A stretch of 64,000 bases of DNA from Solitalea koreensis (GTDB lineage: Bacteria; Bacteroidota; Bacteroidia; Sphingobacteriales; Sphingobacteriaceae), in the NCBI RefSeq assembly GCF_900182575.1, contig NZ_FXSZ01000008.1:1-64000 (forward strand). Reading direction: 5' to 3'. How positions within the stretch are numbered: position 1 is the stretch's first letter; each line of letters opens with the position of its first letter. Both the position numbers and the translations under genes were made by a program. Positions 9,011 through 18,086 of the stretch are shown in pieces. The notes below the pieces were generated by a model. The model was not told the origin of the DNA and did no database searches. It was given only the letters and a program-made list of their open reading frames with translations.

Positions 9011-9901
9011 ATGAAATCAGCTTTTATCATAGCTCTTAGCGCGTTAGTCGTAGCATCTTGTCAGAAAAAACAAAACGACTTCGACGCGTCAGGTGCTTTT
9101 GAAACAGAAGAAACTATTATTTCCGCGGAGGTAGCAGGAACAATTCAACAATTCAATGTTGAAGAAGGTCAAACATTACAAGCCGGGCAAGTTGTTGGCT
9201 ATATTGATAGTTTACAGCTGTATCTGAAGAAAAAACAACTGGAGTCGCAAATCGAATCTACTTTAAGCCAAAAACCAAATATTTCAGCACAGCTTGCTTC
9301 CCTTGAAGCACAACTGAAAGCAGCTGAGAGAGATCAACAACGCTTTAGCAACTTATTAAAAGCGGATGCAACGACTCAGAAACAGGTTGATGATATCAAC
9401 GCTCAGGTCGACGTGTTGAAAAAACAAATAGCCGCACAAAAATCGTCATTGAACATTACTACTGAAAGTATTTCTCAACAAACTAATCCGCTTAAAATTC
9501 AAATTGAACAAATAAATGATCAATTGGCAAAATCGAGAATTATAAATCCAATTACAGGAACTGTGCTTACAAAATATGTGGAGCCCAATGAAATGGCCAC
9601 TCCGGGCAAGCCGCTTTATAAAATTGCCGATATATCCTCTTTGTTTTTACGTGCTTACATTACCGGAACTCAACTGTCTCAAATTAAATTGAATCAGAAA
9701 GTAAGAGTTATGGTTGACGACGGCGCAGATAAATACCAGGAACATGAAGGAATCATTACCTGGATAAGCGATAAAGCTGAATTCACGCCTAAAACCATTC
9801 AAACTAAAGAAGAACGAGCAAATTTGGTTTATGCAACTAAAATCAGGGTAAAAAATGATGGCTCATTAAAAATAGGAATGTACGGTGAAGTGCAATTTTA
9901 A
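9011..9901 (+). CDS. HlyD-family periplasmic adaptor (membrane fusion) lipoprotein
   Basis: 296 residues. Lipobox with Cys17 (V-V-A-S-C), so membrane-anchored by lipid. The split biotinyl/lipoyl-like domain is seen in I-S-A-E-V-A-G-T-I-Q-Q-F-N-V-E-E-G-Q-T-L at about 38-57 and in R-I-I-N-P-I-T-G-T-V-L around 178-188. Between them lies a coiled-coil hairpin rich in Gln, Lys and Glu (about 75-170), and after them a beta-barrel part. It links an inner-membrane ABC transporter to an outer-membrane channel. The operon has no outer-membrane TolC-type gene, so a partner must be encoded elsewhere. Confidence 0.93.
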   Translation: MKSAFIIALSALVVASCQKKQNDFDASGAFETEETIISAEVAGTIQQFNVEEGQTLQAGQVVGYIDSLQLYLKKKQLESQIESTLSQKPNISAQLASLEAQLKAAERDQQRFSNLLKADATTQKQVDDINAQVDVLKKQIAAQKSSLNITTESISQQTNPLKIQIEQINDQLAKSRIINPITGTVLTKYVEPNEMATPGKPLYKIADISSLFLRAYITGTQLSQIKLNQKVRVMVDDGADKYQEHEGIITWISDKAEFTPKTIQTKEERANLVYATKIRVKNDGSLKIGMYGEVQF

Positions 9902-10017
9902 ATGCGTGGTAAATAAAATATAATTACGAGTTGTTGGTTGCCAGTTACGGGTTAAAGTAAATTAAATGAAGCTATATAATGCCGTAATTCAAAAACGCGT
10001 AACCCGAAATCAATTAA

Positions 10018-10935
10018 ATGAAAGCTGTTACATTAAATAACATTACCAAGACCTACAATAAAGGGACAGTACTCGCCGTAGATAATCTGTCGTTTGAGGT
10101 AGAAAAAGGGGAACTGTTTGGTTTAATCGGACCGGATGGCGCAGGCAAAAGCACCATTTTCCGACTGCTCACCACTTTGCTCCTTGCCGATAGCGGAACT
10201 GCTACAGTTGATGGATTGGACATCGTAAAAGATTTCAAAACCATTCGCAAGAAAGTGGGTTATATGCCCGGAAAGTTCTCTCTTTATCAGGATTTAACGG
10301 TTGAAGAAAACCTGAATTTTTTTGCCTCCATTTTTGGCACTACCATTCATGAAAACTACGAGCTTATTAAAGACATTTATGTTCAAATAGAGCCTTTCAA
10401 AACGCGTAGAGCAGGCAAACTTTCAGGTGGGATGAAACAAAAGCTGGCCCTAAGTTGTGCTTTAATACATAAACCATCGGTATTGTTTTTAGACGAGCCT
10501 ACAACCGGTGTCGATACGGTTTCTCGAAAGGAGTTTTGGCAGATGCTTAAACGCTTAAAAGAGCAAGGCATTACCATTTTGGTTTCAACCCCTTATATGG
10601 ACGAAGCTAATCTGTGCGACAGAATTGCCCTAATGCAATCGGGTAAAATTTTATCGATTGACACACCAGCAAACATTACCAAAGCATACGATGGTAAATT
10701 ATATGCGATCCGGTCTTCCTCAATGCACAAATTGCTTATTGAGCTTCGAAATTACGAGTTCACAGAAAGCTGTTTTGCATTCGGTGAATATTTGCATATC
10801 ACTTTTAAAAAAGATCACATTGATCATACCAACGCACTATTAAGTTATTTAAAACATAATGGACATACTAATTTGGAGTTAAAAACAATAGAACCTTCAA
10901 TTGAAGATTGTTTCATCCAATTATTAAAGCAATAA
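10018..10935 (+). CDS. ABC exporter ATP-binding protein 1
   Basis: 305 residues, one nucleotide-binding domain plus about 80 C-terminal residues. Walker A is G38-P-D-G-A-G-K44-S-T46 (Asp where Asn is usual), signature L135-S-G-G-M-K-Q141 and Walker B V-L-F-L-D-E160. The switch-loop His is replaced by Pro193 in V-S-T-P-Y-M-D-E-A. The best-known relatives are the first halves of YbhF/RbbA-type tandem ATPases, where the switch position is also non-His. It ends one base before the start of the second ATPase gene, so the two are translationally linked and surely act as a heterodimer. Confidence 0.94.
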   Translation: MKAVTLNNITKTYNKGTVLAVDNLSFEVEKGELFGLIGPDGAGKSTIFRLLTTLLLADSGTATVDGLDIVKDFKTIRKKVGYMPGKFSLYQDLTVEENLNFFASIFGTTIHENYELIKDIYVQIEPFKTRRAGKLSGGMKQKLALSCALIHKPSVLFLDEPTTGVDTVSRKEFWQMLKRLKEQGITILVSTPYMDEANLCDRIALMQSGKILSIDTPANITKAYDGKLYAIRSSSMHKLLIELRNYEFTESCFAFGEYLHITFKKDHIDHTNALLSYLKHNGHTNLELKTIEPSIEDCFIQLLKQ

Positions 10936-10936
10936 C

Positions 10937-11677
10937 ATGCAACAACCGGTTATAAAAACTGAATTACTGACTAAACGCTTTGGTAGTTTTACTGCGGCCG
11001 ATGAGCTTACTTTTGAGGTATATCCGGGAGAAATATTCGGCTTTTTGGGAGCGAATGGAGCGGGTAAAACTACAGCGATGCGTATGCTTTGCGGATTATC
11101 GCTTCCATCTTCGGGAAAAGCGACAATCGCCGGCTTCGACATCTATAAACAAACCGAAAAAATTAAACAGAATATCGGTTACATGAGTCAAAAGTTTTCT
11201 CTCTACGAAGATCTTACGGTGATAGAAAACATACGCTTTTACGCCGGCATATATGGCTTATCCGATAAAGAAATTAAAGCCAAAAGCAATAATTTACTGG
11301 ACCAATTAGGCTTGCAAAACGAAGCCAAAAAACTGGTAAGCGAACTTCCTTTGGGCTGGAAACAAAAACTTTCCTTTTCGGTGGCTGTAATACATCAACC
11401 TAAAATCGTTTTTCTGGATGAACCAACCGGTGGTGTTGACCCGGTTACCCGCCGTCAGTTCTGGGATTTAATTTACGATGCATCTGACAAAGGTTTAACT
11501 GTATTTGTAACCACACATTACATGGATGAAGCCGAGTACTGTAACCGTATTTCGATAATGGTTGATGGTCGGATTGAGGCTTTAGATACTCCTTCCAACT
11601 TGAAGAAACAGTTTTCGGCAAACTCGATGGACGATGTGTTTTATCAATTGGCCCGCGGAGCAAAGAGGAATGAATAA
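10937..11677 (+). CDS. ABC exporter ATP-binding protein 2
   Basis: 246 residues. Walker A is G38-A-N-G-A-G-K44-T-T46 and Walker B I-V-F-L-D-E162; the switch His194 is present in T-T-H-Y-M-D-E-A-E. The signature is degenerate, L137-P-L-G-W-K-Q143 instead of LSGGQ, as is usual in the second ATPase of YbhF-like systems. Paired with ATPase 1, the degenerate signature here and the missing His there fall in the same composite ATP site, leaving one consensus site (inference from head-to-tail ABC dimers). It is followed after 69 bases by the first permease gene. Confidence 0.94.
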   Translation: MQQPVIKTELLTKRFGSFTAADELTFEVYPGEIFGFLGANGAGKTTAMRMLCGLSLPSSGKATIAGFDIYKQTEKIKQNIGYMSQKFSLYEDLTVIENIRFYAGIYGLSDKEIKAKSNNLLDQLGLQNEAKKLVSELPLGWKQKLSFSVAVIHQPKIVFLDEPTGGVDPVTRRQFWDLIYDASDKGLTVFVTTHYMDEAEYCNRISIMVDGRIEALDTPSNLKKQFSANSMDDVFYQLARGAKRNE

Positions 11678-11746
11678 AAATTGAATGAGAGTATGATGGA
11701 ATAACAAGCCAAGCTATCTCTCTACTCAATACTCAATATTATATTA

Positions 11747-12853
11747 ATGAAACAACTATTCATATTCGTTAGAAAAGAGTTTTATCATGTTTTTCGTGAC
11801 CGGAAAACCTTGCTCATGCTCTTCGGGCTTCCAATTGCTCAGATCGTGCTTTTTGGCTTCGCGTTAACTACTGAAATTAAAAATGCCAAAATTGTAGTTG
11901 CTGATTATTCAAAAGACATCGTCAGCAAACAAATCATCGACAAAATTGATGCAAGCAGGTACTTCGATATTGAAAAATCATTGATGAGCCATGATCAAAT
12001 TGAAGCAGCCTTTAAAGAAGGTAAAATCAAAATGGCAGTTATTTTTCCAGAGAACTTCAACAAGAACTTATTACACACCAACAAAGCTCAAATACAGGTC
12101 ATTGCCGATGCTTCCGATCTGAATACAGCGGTTACCTTAACAAATTATATATCATCAATTATTGGAGATTACCAACAACAAATGGTTAAAAATGTTGTTC
12201 TGCCCTATCGCATTGTGCCTGAAATAAGAATGTTATACAACCCGCAATTGAAAGGTGAGCACACTTTTATTCCGGGGATGATGGCCATGATCATGATGCT
12301 GGTTTGCGTAATGATGACCGCCATTTCAATCGTAAAAGAAAAAGAATTGGGAACCATGGAAATTTTGTTGGTTTCACCATTCAAGCCGTTAATGGTTATT
12401 CTGTCGAAATTTGTTCCGTACCTGATCATATCACTAGTAAACGTTACATCCATCCTTTTACTCAGTTGGATTTTTCTACATCTGCCCATAAAAGGGAGTA
12501 TCCTGTTACTTTATGCGGTAAGTTTACTATTCATCATTACTTCGCTGGCGATCGGGCTATTAATTTCTATCGTTTCCCAATCGCAACAATCGGCTATGTT
12601 TGGATCACTCATGGCAACCATGTTACCTACATTGCTACTCAGCGGTTTTATGTTTCCGATTGAGAACATGCCATTGCCTTTGCAGATCATTTCAAATGTT
12701 GTTCCGTCCAAATGGTTTTACATCATCGTAAAGGACATCATGATAAAAGGGTCCGGTTTCGGCGCGATCTGGAAAGAAACACTCATTCTTGTGGGTATGA
12801 CTGTTTTTCTACTCATTATTAGTTTGAAGAAGTTTAAAATCAGATTAGAATGA
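11747..12853 (+). CDS. ABC-2 type permease 1
   Basis: 368 residues of the YbhS/YhhJ type. An N-terminal amphipathic stretch (K-E-F-Y-H-V-F-R-D-R-K-T-L-L-M-L) leads into membrane segment 1 (about 21-42). A large extracytoplasmic domain (about 43-170) follows, then five membrane segments to the end, with the conserved I-V-K-E-K-E-L-G-T-M-E-I-L-L-V-S-P coupling loop and G-F-M-F-P-I-E-N-M-P. It forms a heterodimeric channel with the next gene product and exports the substrate to the HlyD-like adaptor. Confidence 0.93.
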   Translation: MKQLFIFVRKEFYHVFRDRKTLLMLFGLPIAQIVLFGFALTTEIKNAKIVVADYSKDIVSKQIIDKIDASRYFDIEKSLMSHDQIEAAFKEGKIKMAVIFPENFNKNLLHTNKAQIQVIADASDLNTAVTLTNYISSIIGDYQQQMVKNVVLPYRIVPEIRMLYNPQLKGEHTFIPGMMAMIMMLVCVMMTAISIVKEKELGTMEILLVSPFKPLMVILSKFVPYLIISLVNVTSILLLSWIFLHLPIKGSILLLYAVSLLFIITSLAIGLLISIVSQSQQSAMFGSLMATMLPTLLLSGFMFPIENMPLPLQIISNVVPSKWFYIIVKDIMIKGSGFGAIWKETLILVGMTVFLLIISLKKFKIRLE

Positions 12854-12947
12854 TGAGCAGTGGAAAGCAAAAAAGCAAGTGAAAAAGACAAAAGAAACTA
12901 AACGCAAATCAGTGTAATCTATACCTCATAGGTGTAATCATCTTAAC

Positions 12948-14066
12948 ATGCGCACTATAAAATTTTTACTTCAAAAAGAATTTCGGCAGATATTCCGTAA
13001 TAAAACCTTGCTGCGTTCTATTCTTATATCTCCTTGTATACAATTATTAATACTTCCTCTAGCGGCCAATTATGAGGTAAAAAATATTTCGCTTGCCGTG
13101 GTCGACAATGATCATTCGGCCTATTCGCAAAAGATGATTTCCAAAATCACTTCTTCGGGCTACTTCAAACTAACAAGTTATAATAGTTCTTTTAAAGAGG
13201 CTTATCATCAAATAGAAGAAGACAAAGCAGATATCATACTGGAAATCCCTGCACATTTTGAGCGTAATTTAGTGCGTGAAAACGAACAGAAACTCTTTGT
13301 AGCGGTAAACGCCATCAATGGCACAAAAGCATTGCTTGGCGGCGGATATTTGGCCAATATCATTAACAACTATAACAATGAGATTCGTTTGCAATGGGTA
13401 CAACCAAGCAGGTTCAATACAGCTCCCTTAATAGAAATCGCTTCATCTAATTGGTATAACCCATTAATGAATTACCAAATATTTATGGTACCTGGAATTT
13501 TAGTGATGCTTGTTACCATGATTGGAGGCATGATGTGTTCGCTCAATATTGTTAAAGAAAAAGAAATAGGAACCATTGAGCAGATTAACGTAACGCCGAT
13601 CAAAAAACATCATTTTATCCTTGGGAAACTCATTCCGTTTTGGGTAATCGGCATGGTGGTATTTACACTTGGTTTATTAATAGCACGCTTTGTTTACCAT
13701 ATTATTCCAATTGGAAACATAAGCTTACTCTACGGATTTTTAGCCGTTTATCTGCTGGCCGTTCTGGGCTTGGGATTACTCATCTCCACCTATTCCGATA
13801 CCCAACAACAAGCCATGTCGATCACCTTTTTCTTTGTAATGATCTTCAATCTTATGAGTGGGCTTTATACTCCTGTTGAAAGTATGCCGAACTGGGCGCA
13901 ATGGATTGCCAAGTTTAATCCACTGAGTTATTTTATTCAGGTGATGCGAATGGTAGTATTAAAAGGGAGTGAATTTAACGACGTAAAACCACACTTAATA
14001 GCCATATTAGGGTTCGCTATCGTATTTAATACATGGGCGATTTTGAATTACAGGAAGAGAGCGTAA
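12948..14066 (+). CDS. ABC-2 type permease 2
   Basis: 372 residues, a paralogue of the preceding permease with the same plan: K-E-F-R-Q-I-F-R-N-K-T-L-L-R at the N-terminus, one membrane segment, an extracytoplasmic domain, then five membrane segments. It carries I-V-K-E-K-E-I-G-T-I-E-Q-I-N-V-T-P and G-L-Y-T-P-V-E-S-M-P motifs matching those of permease 1. It is the last gene of the exporter operon, followed by a strong hairpin terminator. The 94-base gap from permease 1 holds only AT-rich sequence. Confidence 0.93.
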   Translation: MRTIKFLLQKEFRQIFRNKTLLRSILISPCIQLLILPLAANYEVKNISLAVVDNDHSAYSQKMISKITSSGYFKLTSYNSSFKEAYHQIEEDKADIILEIPAHFERNLVRENEQKLFVAVNAINGTKALLGGGYLANIINNYNNEIRLQWVQPSRFNTAPLIEIASSNWYNPLMNYQIFMVPGILVMLVTMIGGMMCSLNIVKEKEIGTIEQINVTPIKKHHFILGKLIPFWVIGMVVFTLGLLIARFVYHIIPIGNISLLYGFLAVYLLAVLGLGLLISTYSDTQQQAMSITFFFVMIFNLMSGLYTPVESMPNWAQWIAKFNPLSYFIQVMRMVVLKGSEFNDVKPHLIAILGFAIVFNTWAILNYRKRA

Positions 14067-14072
14067 AAAACA

Positions 14073-14106
14073 AAAGCCCGGCTGCATCATCTGCTTACCG
14101 GGCTTT
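14073..14106. terminator. Bidirectional terminator between exporter operon and DsbD-N gene
   Basis: Perfect 9-base stem AAAGCCCGG / CCGGGCTTT with a 16-base loop, flanked by A-rich and T-containing sequence, between two converging genes. Confidence 0.8.
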
Positions 14107-14127
14107 GAAACTAACTTTTGGTCAGTA

Positions 14128-14577
14128 TTACTTGACAGGCACACTGAACTCGATTTCATCAGGAGGCAAGCATTGTTTATCATTACAGGTCATGAATTCT
14201 ACTTTGCCCTTAACAACGGCTGTGTTTGAGTTAAGTTTAACTTTTTGTTGAAAAACAACGCTGTTTTCAAAAAAAGCAACATTCATTTTAAAAGTTTCCT
14301 CATAACGATTGATCGCTTGTGGCTCAAGGGTTTTCCCTACTAATGAATAGTCTTTTGAAGGAGGAAAGGTAAATGTTGTTTTTATCGGACCGTCGTCGCT
14401 TTTCAGATTCTGTGAGTATAAATGCCAACCTTTTTCGATGGTGGCTTTCACATAAACTATCGCTTCAGATTTGCCTGTTTTCTTTGCAGAATAACTCCAT
14501 TTTACAGGTTGTAAGATTTGACTTTTTGCTACAAATGACAAAAAGACAATAGTGGTAATTAGTGCTAACTTTTTCAT
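14128..14577 (-). CDS. DsbD N-terminal-domain-like periplasmic protein
   Basis: 149 residues with a signal peptide ending near V-A-K-S-Q (about residue 19). The body resembles the N-terminal immunoglobulin-like domain of the thiol-disulfide interchange protein DsbD: E-K-G-W-H-L-Y-S-Q at about 48-56 and C131-N-D-K-Q-C136-L-P-P near the C-terminus. The two Cys are five apart, as expected of a redox pair that hands electrons to periplasmic partners. The membrane and thioredoxin parts of full DsbD are absent, so this is a stand-alone version, which occurs in many Bacteroidota. It converges with the exporter operon. Confidence 0.85.
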   Translation of the reverse strand: MKKLALITTIVFLSFVAKSQILQPVKWSYSAKKTGKSEAIVYVKATIEKGWHLYSQNLKSDDGPIKTTFTFPPSKDYSLVGKTLEPQAINRYEETFKMNVAFFENSVVFQQKVKLNSNTAVVKGKVEFMTCNDKQCLPPDEIEFSVPVK

Positions 14578-14710
14578 GTGCTTTGCATTGTATTATACAT
14601 AATCTTTCTTCAATCTCAATCTTTTATGAGTATCGTCACCATAAGCTTTGTTAGTTGAGATCGGCAACAAAACGTAAATAGTTTACTTTTTATTGTTTAG
14701 TTCCTTTTTT

Positions 14711-14944
14711 TTAGGTGCTTTTGGCATTCATATAATACGAAAGCGCTCCTGATGGACATCTTTTCACTTGTTCCACTATAGTTTTTGTATCAGCTCCTTC
14801 GGGTGTGACCCAAGGCTTTTTCCGGGGGTCGAAAACACTCGGCAAGCCATGAAAACAAATTGCAGAATGAACACACTTGCCTGATTGCCAAACAACTGTC
14901 ACCTCCCCATTTGTATATTCTTTATGAACCTTCTCTCTATCCAT
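14711..14944 (-). CDS. Small (4Fe-4S)-binding protein, Fer4_19 / YjdI type
   Basis: 77 residues, cytoplasmic. Contains C24-V-H-S-A-I-C30-F-H-G-L-P-S-V-F-D and C63-P-S-G-A-L, the pattern of the divergent 4Fe-4S mono-cluster family (PF06902), with His26 often considered along with the Cys residues. The P-W-V-T-P-E-G segment at 44-50 is also typical. Such proteins often sit beside GNAT or YjdJ proteins; here the neighbours are a DsbD-like gene and an EamA gene on the other strand. Function is probably electron transfer or sensing, and is not established. Confidence 0.88.
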   Translation of the reverse strand: MDREKVHKEYTNGEVTVVWQSGKCVHSAICFHGLPSVFDPRKKPWVTPEGADTKTIVEQVKRCPSGALSYYMNAKST

Positions 14945-15103
14945 TATAAATTCTGTTTAAAAACTTATACAACTTTAACTTTCCATCCACTTCAATAAAT
15001 CGTATGAATATATAAAAGTACTGTTTCAATATTATTTTTCATATATCCTTTTCTTTTATCATCCATTTTACACATCCCATCCTCTATCTTTCAATATAAT
15101 ACC

Positions 15104-15111
15104 TACCTTTG
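15104..15111 (+). promoter_or_regulatory. -7 box (TACCTTTG) before the EamA gene
   Basis: Matches TAnnTTTG, 33 bases upstream of the EamA ATG; no clear TTTG -33 box was found. Confidence 0.4.
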
Positions 15112-15143
15112 CCCCCTTTAAAATTCCACACATAATATCGTTC

Positions 15144-16037
15144 ATGAGTACCAATGCAAAGGCCTATTGTGCGCTGGCTATTGTTTGCTTTATTTGGGGC
15201 ACAACTTTTTTAGCTACACGCATAGGCATTCATTCTATCCCTTCTTTTATGTTCGCAGCAATGCGGCATATCATTGCGGGCATCATTTTTTGTTCTACAT
15301 TTTATTTACGCAACAAATACATCCCCAAATGGACTGATGTAAAAACGCAAATACTGATAGGGTTATTTATGATTGTTTTTGCAAATGGCGTGGTGGCTTA
15401 TGCAGTAAAATACGTAGGAAGTGGTTTGGCTACCTTGATCTGTTCCATGGTTCCGATTTGGGTCATTCTCATTAATTTAGCTTCCACTGGGAAAGAAAAA
15501 GTAAACTGGCAAATTATAACTGGAAGTATTCTTGGCTTTCTGGGACTAACAATTGTATTCCGTGATCATCTGGCAGAACTTAAAGACCCTCATTATCTTT
15601 GGGGTATTATTATCATTGTCATAGCCAGTTTTTGCTGGTCACTTGGAACCATCATTGCCAAGAACAACTTCAGCAAACGTATGCATCCTTTTTTGGCTTC
15701 AGGCATTCAAATATTATCAGGAGGATTGGTTCTTGCATTCATCAGCCCCTTTGTTGATGATTACAGTATGCTTAAATTTGATTTAAAAGGAATATCAGCC
15801 TTGGCTTATTTGATCATTTTCGGTTCATTACTTGCTTTCGGTTGTTTCAGCTATGCCTTATCAAAACTTCCGGCAACGATAGTTTCTTTATATGCATACA
15901 TCAATCCTATTGTGGCATTAATACTGGGCTGGCTTATTCTCAATGAAAAATTAAATGAATCCATTGGCATTGCGGCCATCATAATTATTGGTGGCGTTTA
16001 TCTTGTAAACAGAGGCAACAAACTTCAAAGGACTTAA
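15144..16037 (+). CDS. EamA-family (DMT) membrane transporter
   Basis: 297 residues with ten predicted membrane segments in two repeated EamA halves (about 5-137 and 150-290). The first half begins C-F-I-W-G-T-T-F-L-A-T-R; the second ends with the usual Y-A-Y-I-N-P-I-V-A-L-I-L-G-W-L segment. Members export or import metabolites, but specificity cannot be read from sequence. It is followed four bases later by a GNAT gene, so the two are probably co-transcribed. Confidence 0.92.
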   Translation: MSTNAKAYCALAIVCFIWGTTFLATRIGIHSIPSFMFAAMRHIIAGIIFCSTFYLRNKYIPKWTDVKTQILIGLFMIVFANGVVAYAVKYVGSGLATLICSMVPIWVILINLASTGKEKVNWQIITGSILGFLGLTIVFRDHLAELKDPHYLWGIIIIVIASFCWSLGTIIAKNNFSKRMHPFLASGIQILSGGLVLAFISPFVDDYSMLKFDLKGISALAYLIIFGSLLAFGCFSYALSKLPATIVSLYAYINPIVALILGWLILNEKLNESIGIAAIIIIGGVYLVNRGNKLQRT

Positions 16038-16041
16038 AACC

Positions 16042-16506
16042 ATGGAGTCGCGTGTTAAAATAATCGATTATCAACCTGAGCACCAACCGCATTTCGAAGC
16101 GTTGAACAAATCATGGATTGTTAAATATTTTCATTTAGAACCCATCGACAAGGCTGTACTTGAACATCCCAAAGAACACATTTATGATCATGGCGGCCTT
16201 ATTATCATGGCTCAATACGATGGCAAAATAGTTGGTACGGTTGCATTAAAACGTATCGACGAACATTCATTGGAGATGACAAAAATGGCGGTTGATGAAA
16301 ATTATCAAGGCTTTAAAATAGGCTTAAAATTGGGGGAAGCCATTTTACAGAAAGCCAGAGACCTGAAAGCCCGAAAAGTTATACTTTATTCAAACAGAAA
16401 ACTTGTACCCGCTATCAGTTTATATCGTAAACTGGGCTTTATTGAAGTACCGGTTGAACCCGGCAAGTATGAACGTTGCGATATTAAAATGGAAATTGAA
16501 GTATAA
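16042..16506 (+). CDS. GNAT-family N-acetyltransferase
   Basis: 154 residues. The acetyl-CoA binding region is V-D-E-N-Y-Q-G-F-K-I-G-L-K-L-G at about 88-102 (variant of Q/RxxGxG/A), followed by A-R-K-V-I-L-Y-S-N and the C-terminal S-L-Y-R-K-L-G-F-I-E-V. The substrate is not predictable. It starts four bases after the EamA gene and probably shares its mRNA. Confidence 0.9.
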   Translation: MESRVKIIDYQPEHQPHFEALNKSWIVKYFHLEPIDKAVLEHPKEHIYDHGGLIIMAQYDGKIVGTVALKRIDEHSLEMTKMAVDENYQGFKIGLKLGEAILQKARDLKARKVILYSNRKLVPAISLYRKLGFIEVPVEPGKYERCDIKMEIEV

Positions 16507-16571
16507 TTGAACTTCAAGATAAAATCTTTCAAAAAAATAGTAATAATATAGTAGTTTTCAGAAACTAACTA

Positions 16572-17057
16572 ATGAATCTTACTCAAGCATATTATCATTC
16601 GCCTATTGGTATCATTCAAATTTCGGGAGACGATGAGTACATTCATAGTACTCTTTTTAGAGAAGAAGCTGGAGAAAATTCAGGCAATTCAGCTGTAGTT
16701 AAGCTCGCTCTTGTACAATTGGATGAATATTTTACAGGAAATCGACTAAACTTTGAGCTTCCGATTTCACAATCAGGAACAACCTTTCAGCTATCCGTTT
16801 GGGACCAGCTCACAAAGATTCCCTATGGAGAAACCATTTCTTACTTACAGCTATCCGAGCGCTTAAATAATCGATTGGCAATACGTGCAGTTGGCGCCGC
16901 CAATGGTAAAAACAATATAATCGTAATTGTACCCTGCCATCGGGTAGTCGGAAATGATGGTAGCCTTACCGGTTTCTCTGCAGGATTATGGCGCAAGAAA
17001 TGGTTACTGCAGCACGAAAATAAAATTTCAGGCAAAGGCCAACGATCTCTTTTCTAA
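16572..17057 (+). CDS. ogt: Methylated-DNA-protein-cysteine methyltransferase
   Basis: 161 residues. The active-site P121-C122-H-R-V-V-G motif, the preceding R-A-V-G-A-A-N-G-K-N recognition helix region and the following G-F-S-A-G-L-W-R-K-K-W-L-L all match the MGMT/Ogt family, which removes O6-alkyl groups from guanine by transfer to Cys122. Length is typical of Ogt-like single-function enzymes; there is no AdaA-type regulatory domain. It stands alone, 65 bases after the GNAT gene, and converges with the next gene. Confidence 0.93.
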   Translation: MNLTQAYYHSPIGIIQISGDDEYIHSTLFREEAGENSGNSAVVKLALVQLDEYFTGNRLNFELPISQSGTTFQLSVWDQLTKIPYGETISYLQLSERLNNRLAIRAVGAANGKNNIIVIVPCHRVVGNDGSLTGFSAGLWRKKWLLQHENKISGKGQRSLF

Positions 17058-17068
17058 AGCATAAAGGC

Positions 17069-18034
17069 TTATTCTACGATTGAAATTTGAATACCAATAA
17101 TTTTGGTAGGTAATGGTAAACGATCCAGGTTCATTTTCTTGTACCAGCGCTTAGGAATTTGCGAAGTATCCATAATAAAATCTAATCCTTCTTCATTGCT
17201 CACAATAAGATTTTCTTCTTCCCATCTCGAGCCCAGGTAGCCGTAAGCAAGAAATAAATCATCCAAAGTATTCCCTACCTTGATATCCCGGTCTGTTTTA
17301 AAATAAGGATGCTTCACCATTATTTGTTTAATCAAACAAACTGAATCAGTTACACAATCCTGGGTAATGTTTAAGAAAGGCGTAACTTTATCACTTGCCA
17401 TTACTTGATATTGCAAATACTTGGTATTCTGATCGTAAATATAAACACGATACACACGCTCTTTGGGATAAAGCTTTTTAATAGTGTCAATATCAGTTCC
17501 CAACTTTAACACCCCTACAGCATTTTTAGTAATGATGTTGGTGGGAAGCTTAGGAGTTGCTTTAGGTTTTTCATCCTTTTTCGTAACAAATTTAGGGTCG
17601 ATTTTCCCCGTTCCTTTTTTTGCCGATACCGATTTACCGGTTACGCTTTGAGCACTTTTAACGGTTGTAGGACCGCCCCCTTCAGTACGCGCCACCAAGG
17701 AATCAGAAGCAGCAGCTTTAGCGCCGGTTGGAGTTGTTGCCTTACTTGATTTTTTTAAATCGGAATCCGTTTTAGATAAGGAGTCAGATGATTTTTTCTG
17801 CGGCAATCCTGTTTTTGAATACTTAGACGCAGTAATGGAATCAAGCAAACCTGAAGATTTTGACACTGTAGCCTTGGAAGTTTTAGCCACAGGTTTAACA
17901 GTTGTGGTGGCCGGCTTGGCCTTCACAACGGGTTGTACAGCTTTGTTTTGCTGTGCAAAAGCCTTTAATGAAACTGTATTCACTATCATGAATACAATTA
18001 ATGATGCGATTTTAAAATAACTCTTTTTCAACAT
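17069..18034 (-). CDS. Secreted protein with long Ser/Thr/Lys-rich disordered segment, unknown function
   Basis: 321 residues; signal peptide ending near K-A-F-A-Q (about residue 28). Residues about 29-165 are low-complexity, rich in Lys, Ser, Thr, Ala and Val, and look disordered. Residues about 167-321 form a compact domain starting N-A-V-G-V-L-K-L-G-T-D-I-D-T-I-K-K-L-Y with alternating strands (Y-R-V-Y-I-Y-D; I-K-V-G-N-T-L-D-D-L). That domain recalls small periplasmic lipoprotein-like folds built on internal repeats, but I do not recognise it. It converges with the MGMT gene, 11 bases away. The long cationic tether may span or bind the cell wall (inference). Confidence 0.75.
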   Translation of the reverse strand: MLKKSYFKIASLIVFMIVNTVSLKAFAQQNKAVQPVVKAKPATTTVKPVAKTSKATVSKSSGLLDSITASKYSKTGLPQKKSSDSLSKTDSDLKKSSKATTPTGAKAAASDSLVARTEGGGPTTVKSAQSVTGKSVSAKKGTGKIDPKFVTKKDEKPKATPKLPTNIITKNAVGVLKLGTDIDTIKKLYPKERVYRVYIYDQNTKYLQYQVMASDKVTPFLNITQDCVTDSVCLIKQIMVKHPYFKTDRDIKVGNTLDDLFLAYGYLGSRWEEENLIVSNEEGLDFIMDTSQIPKRWYKKMNLDRLPLPTKIIGIQISIVE

Positions 18035-18086
18035 TTAATACCTATCCTGTCAAATATGATGCCCTTAACCCCCTGTTAAATGTTTT

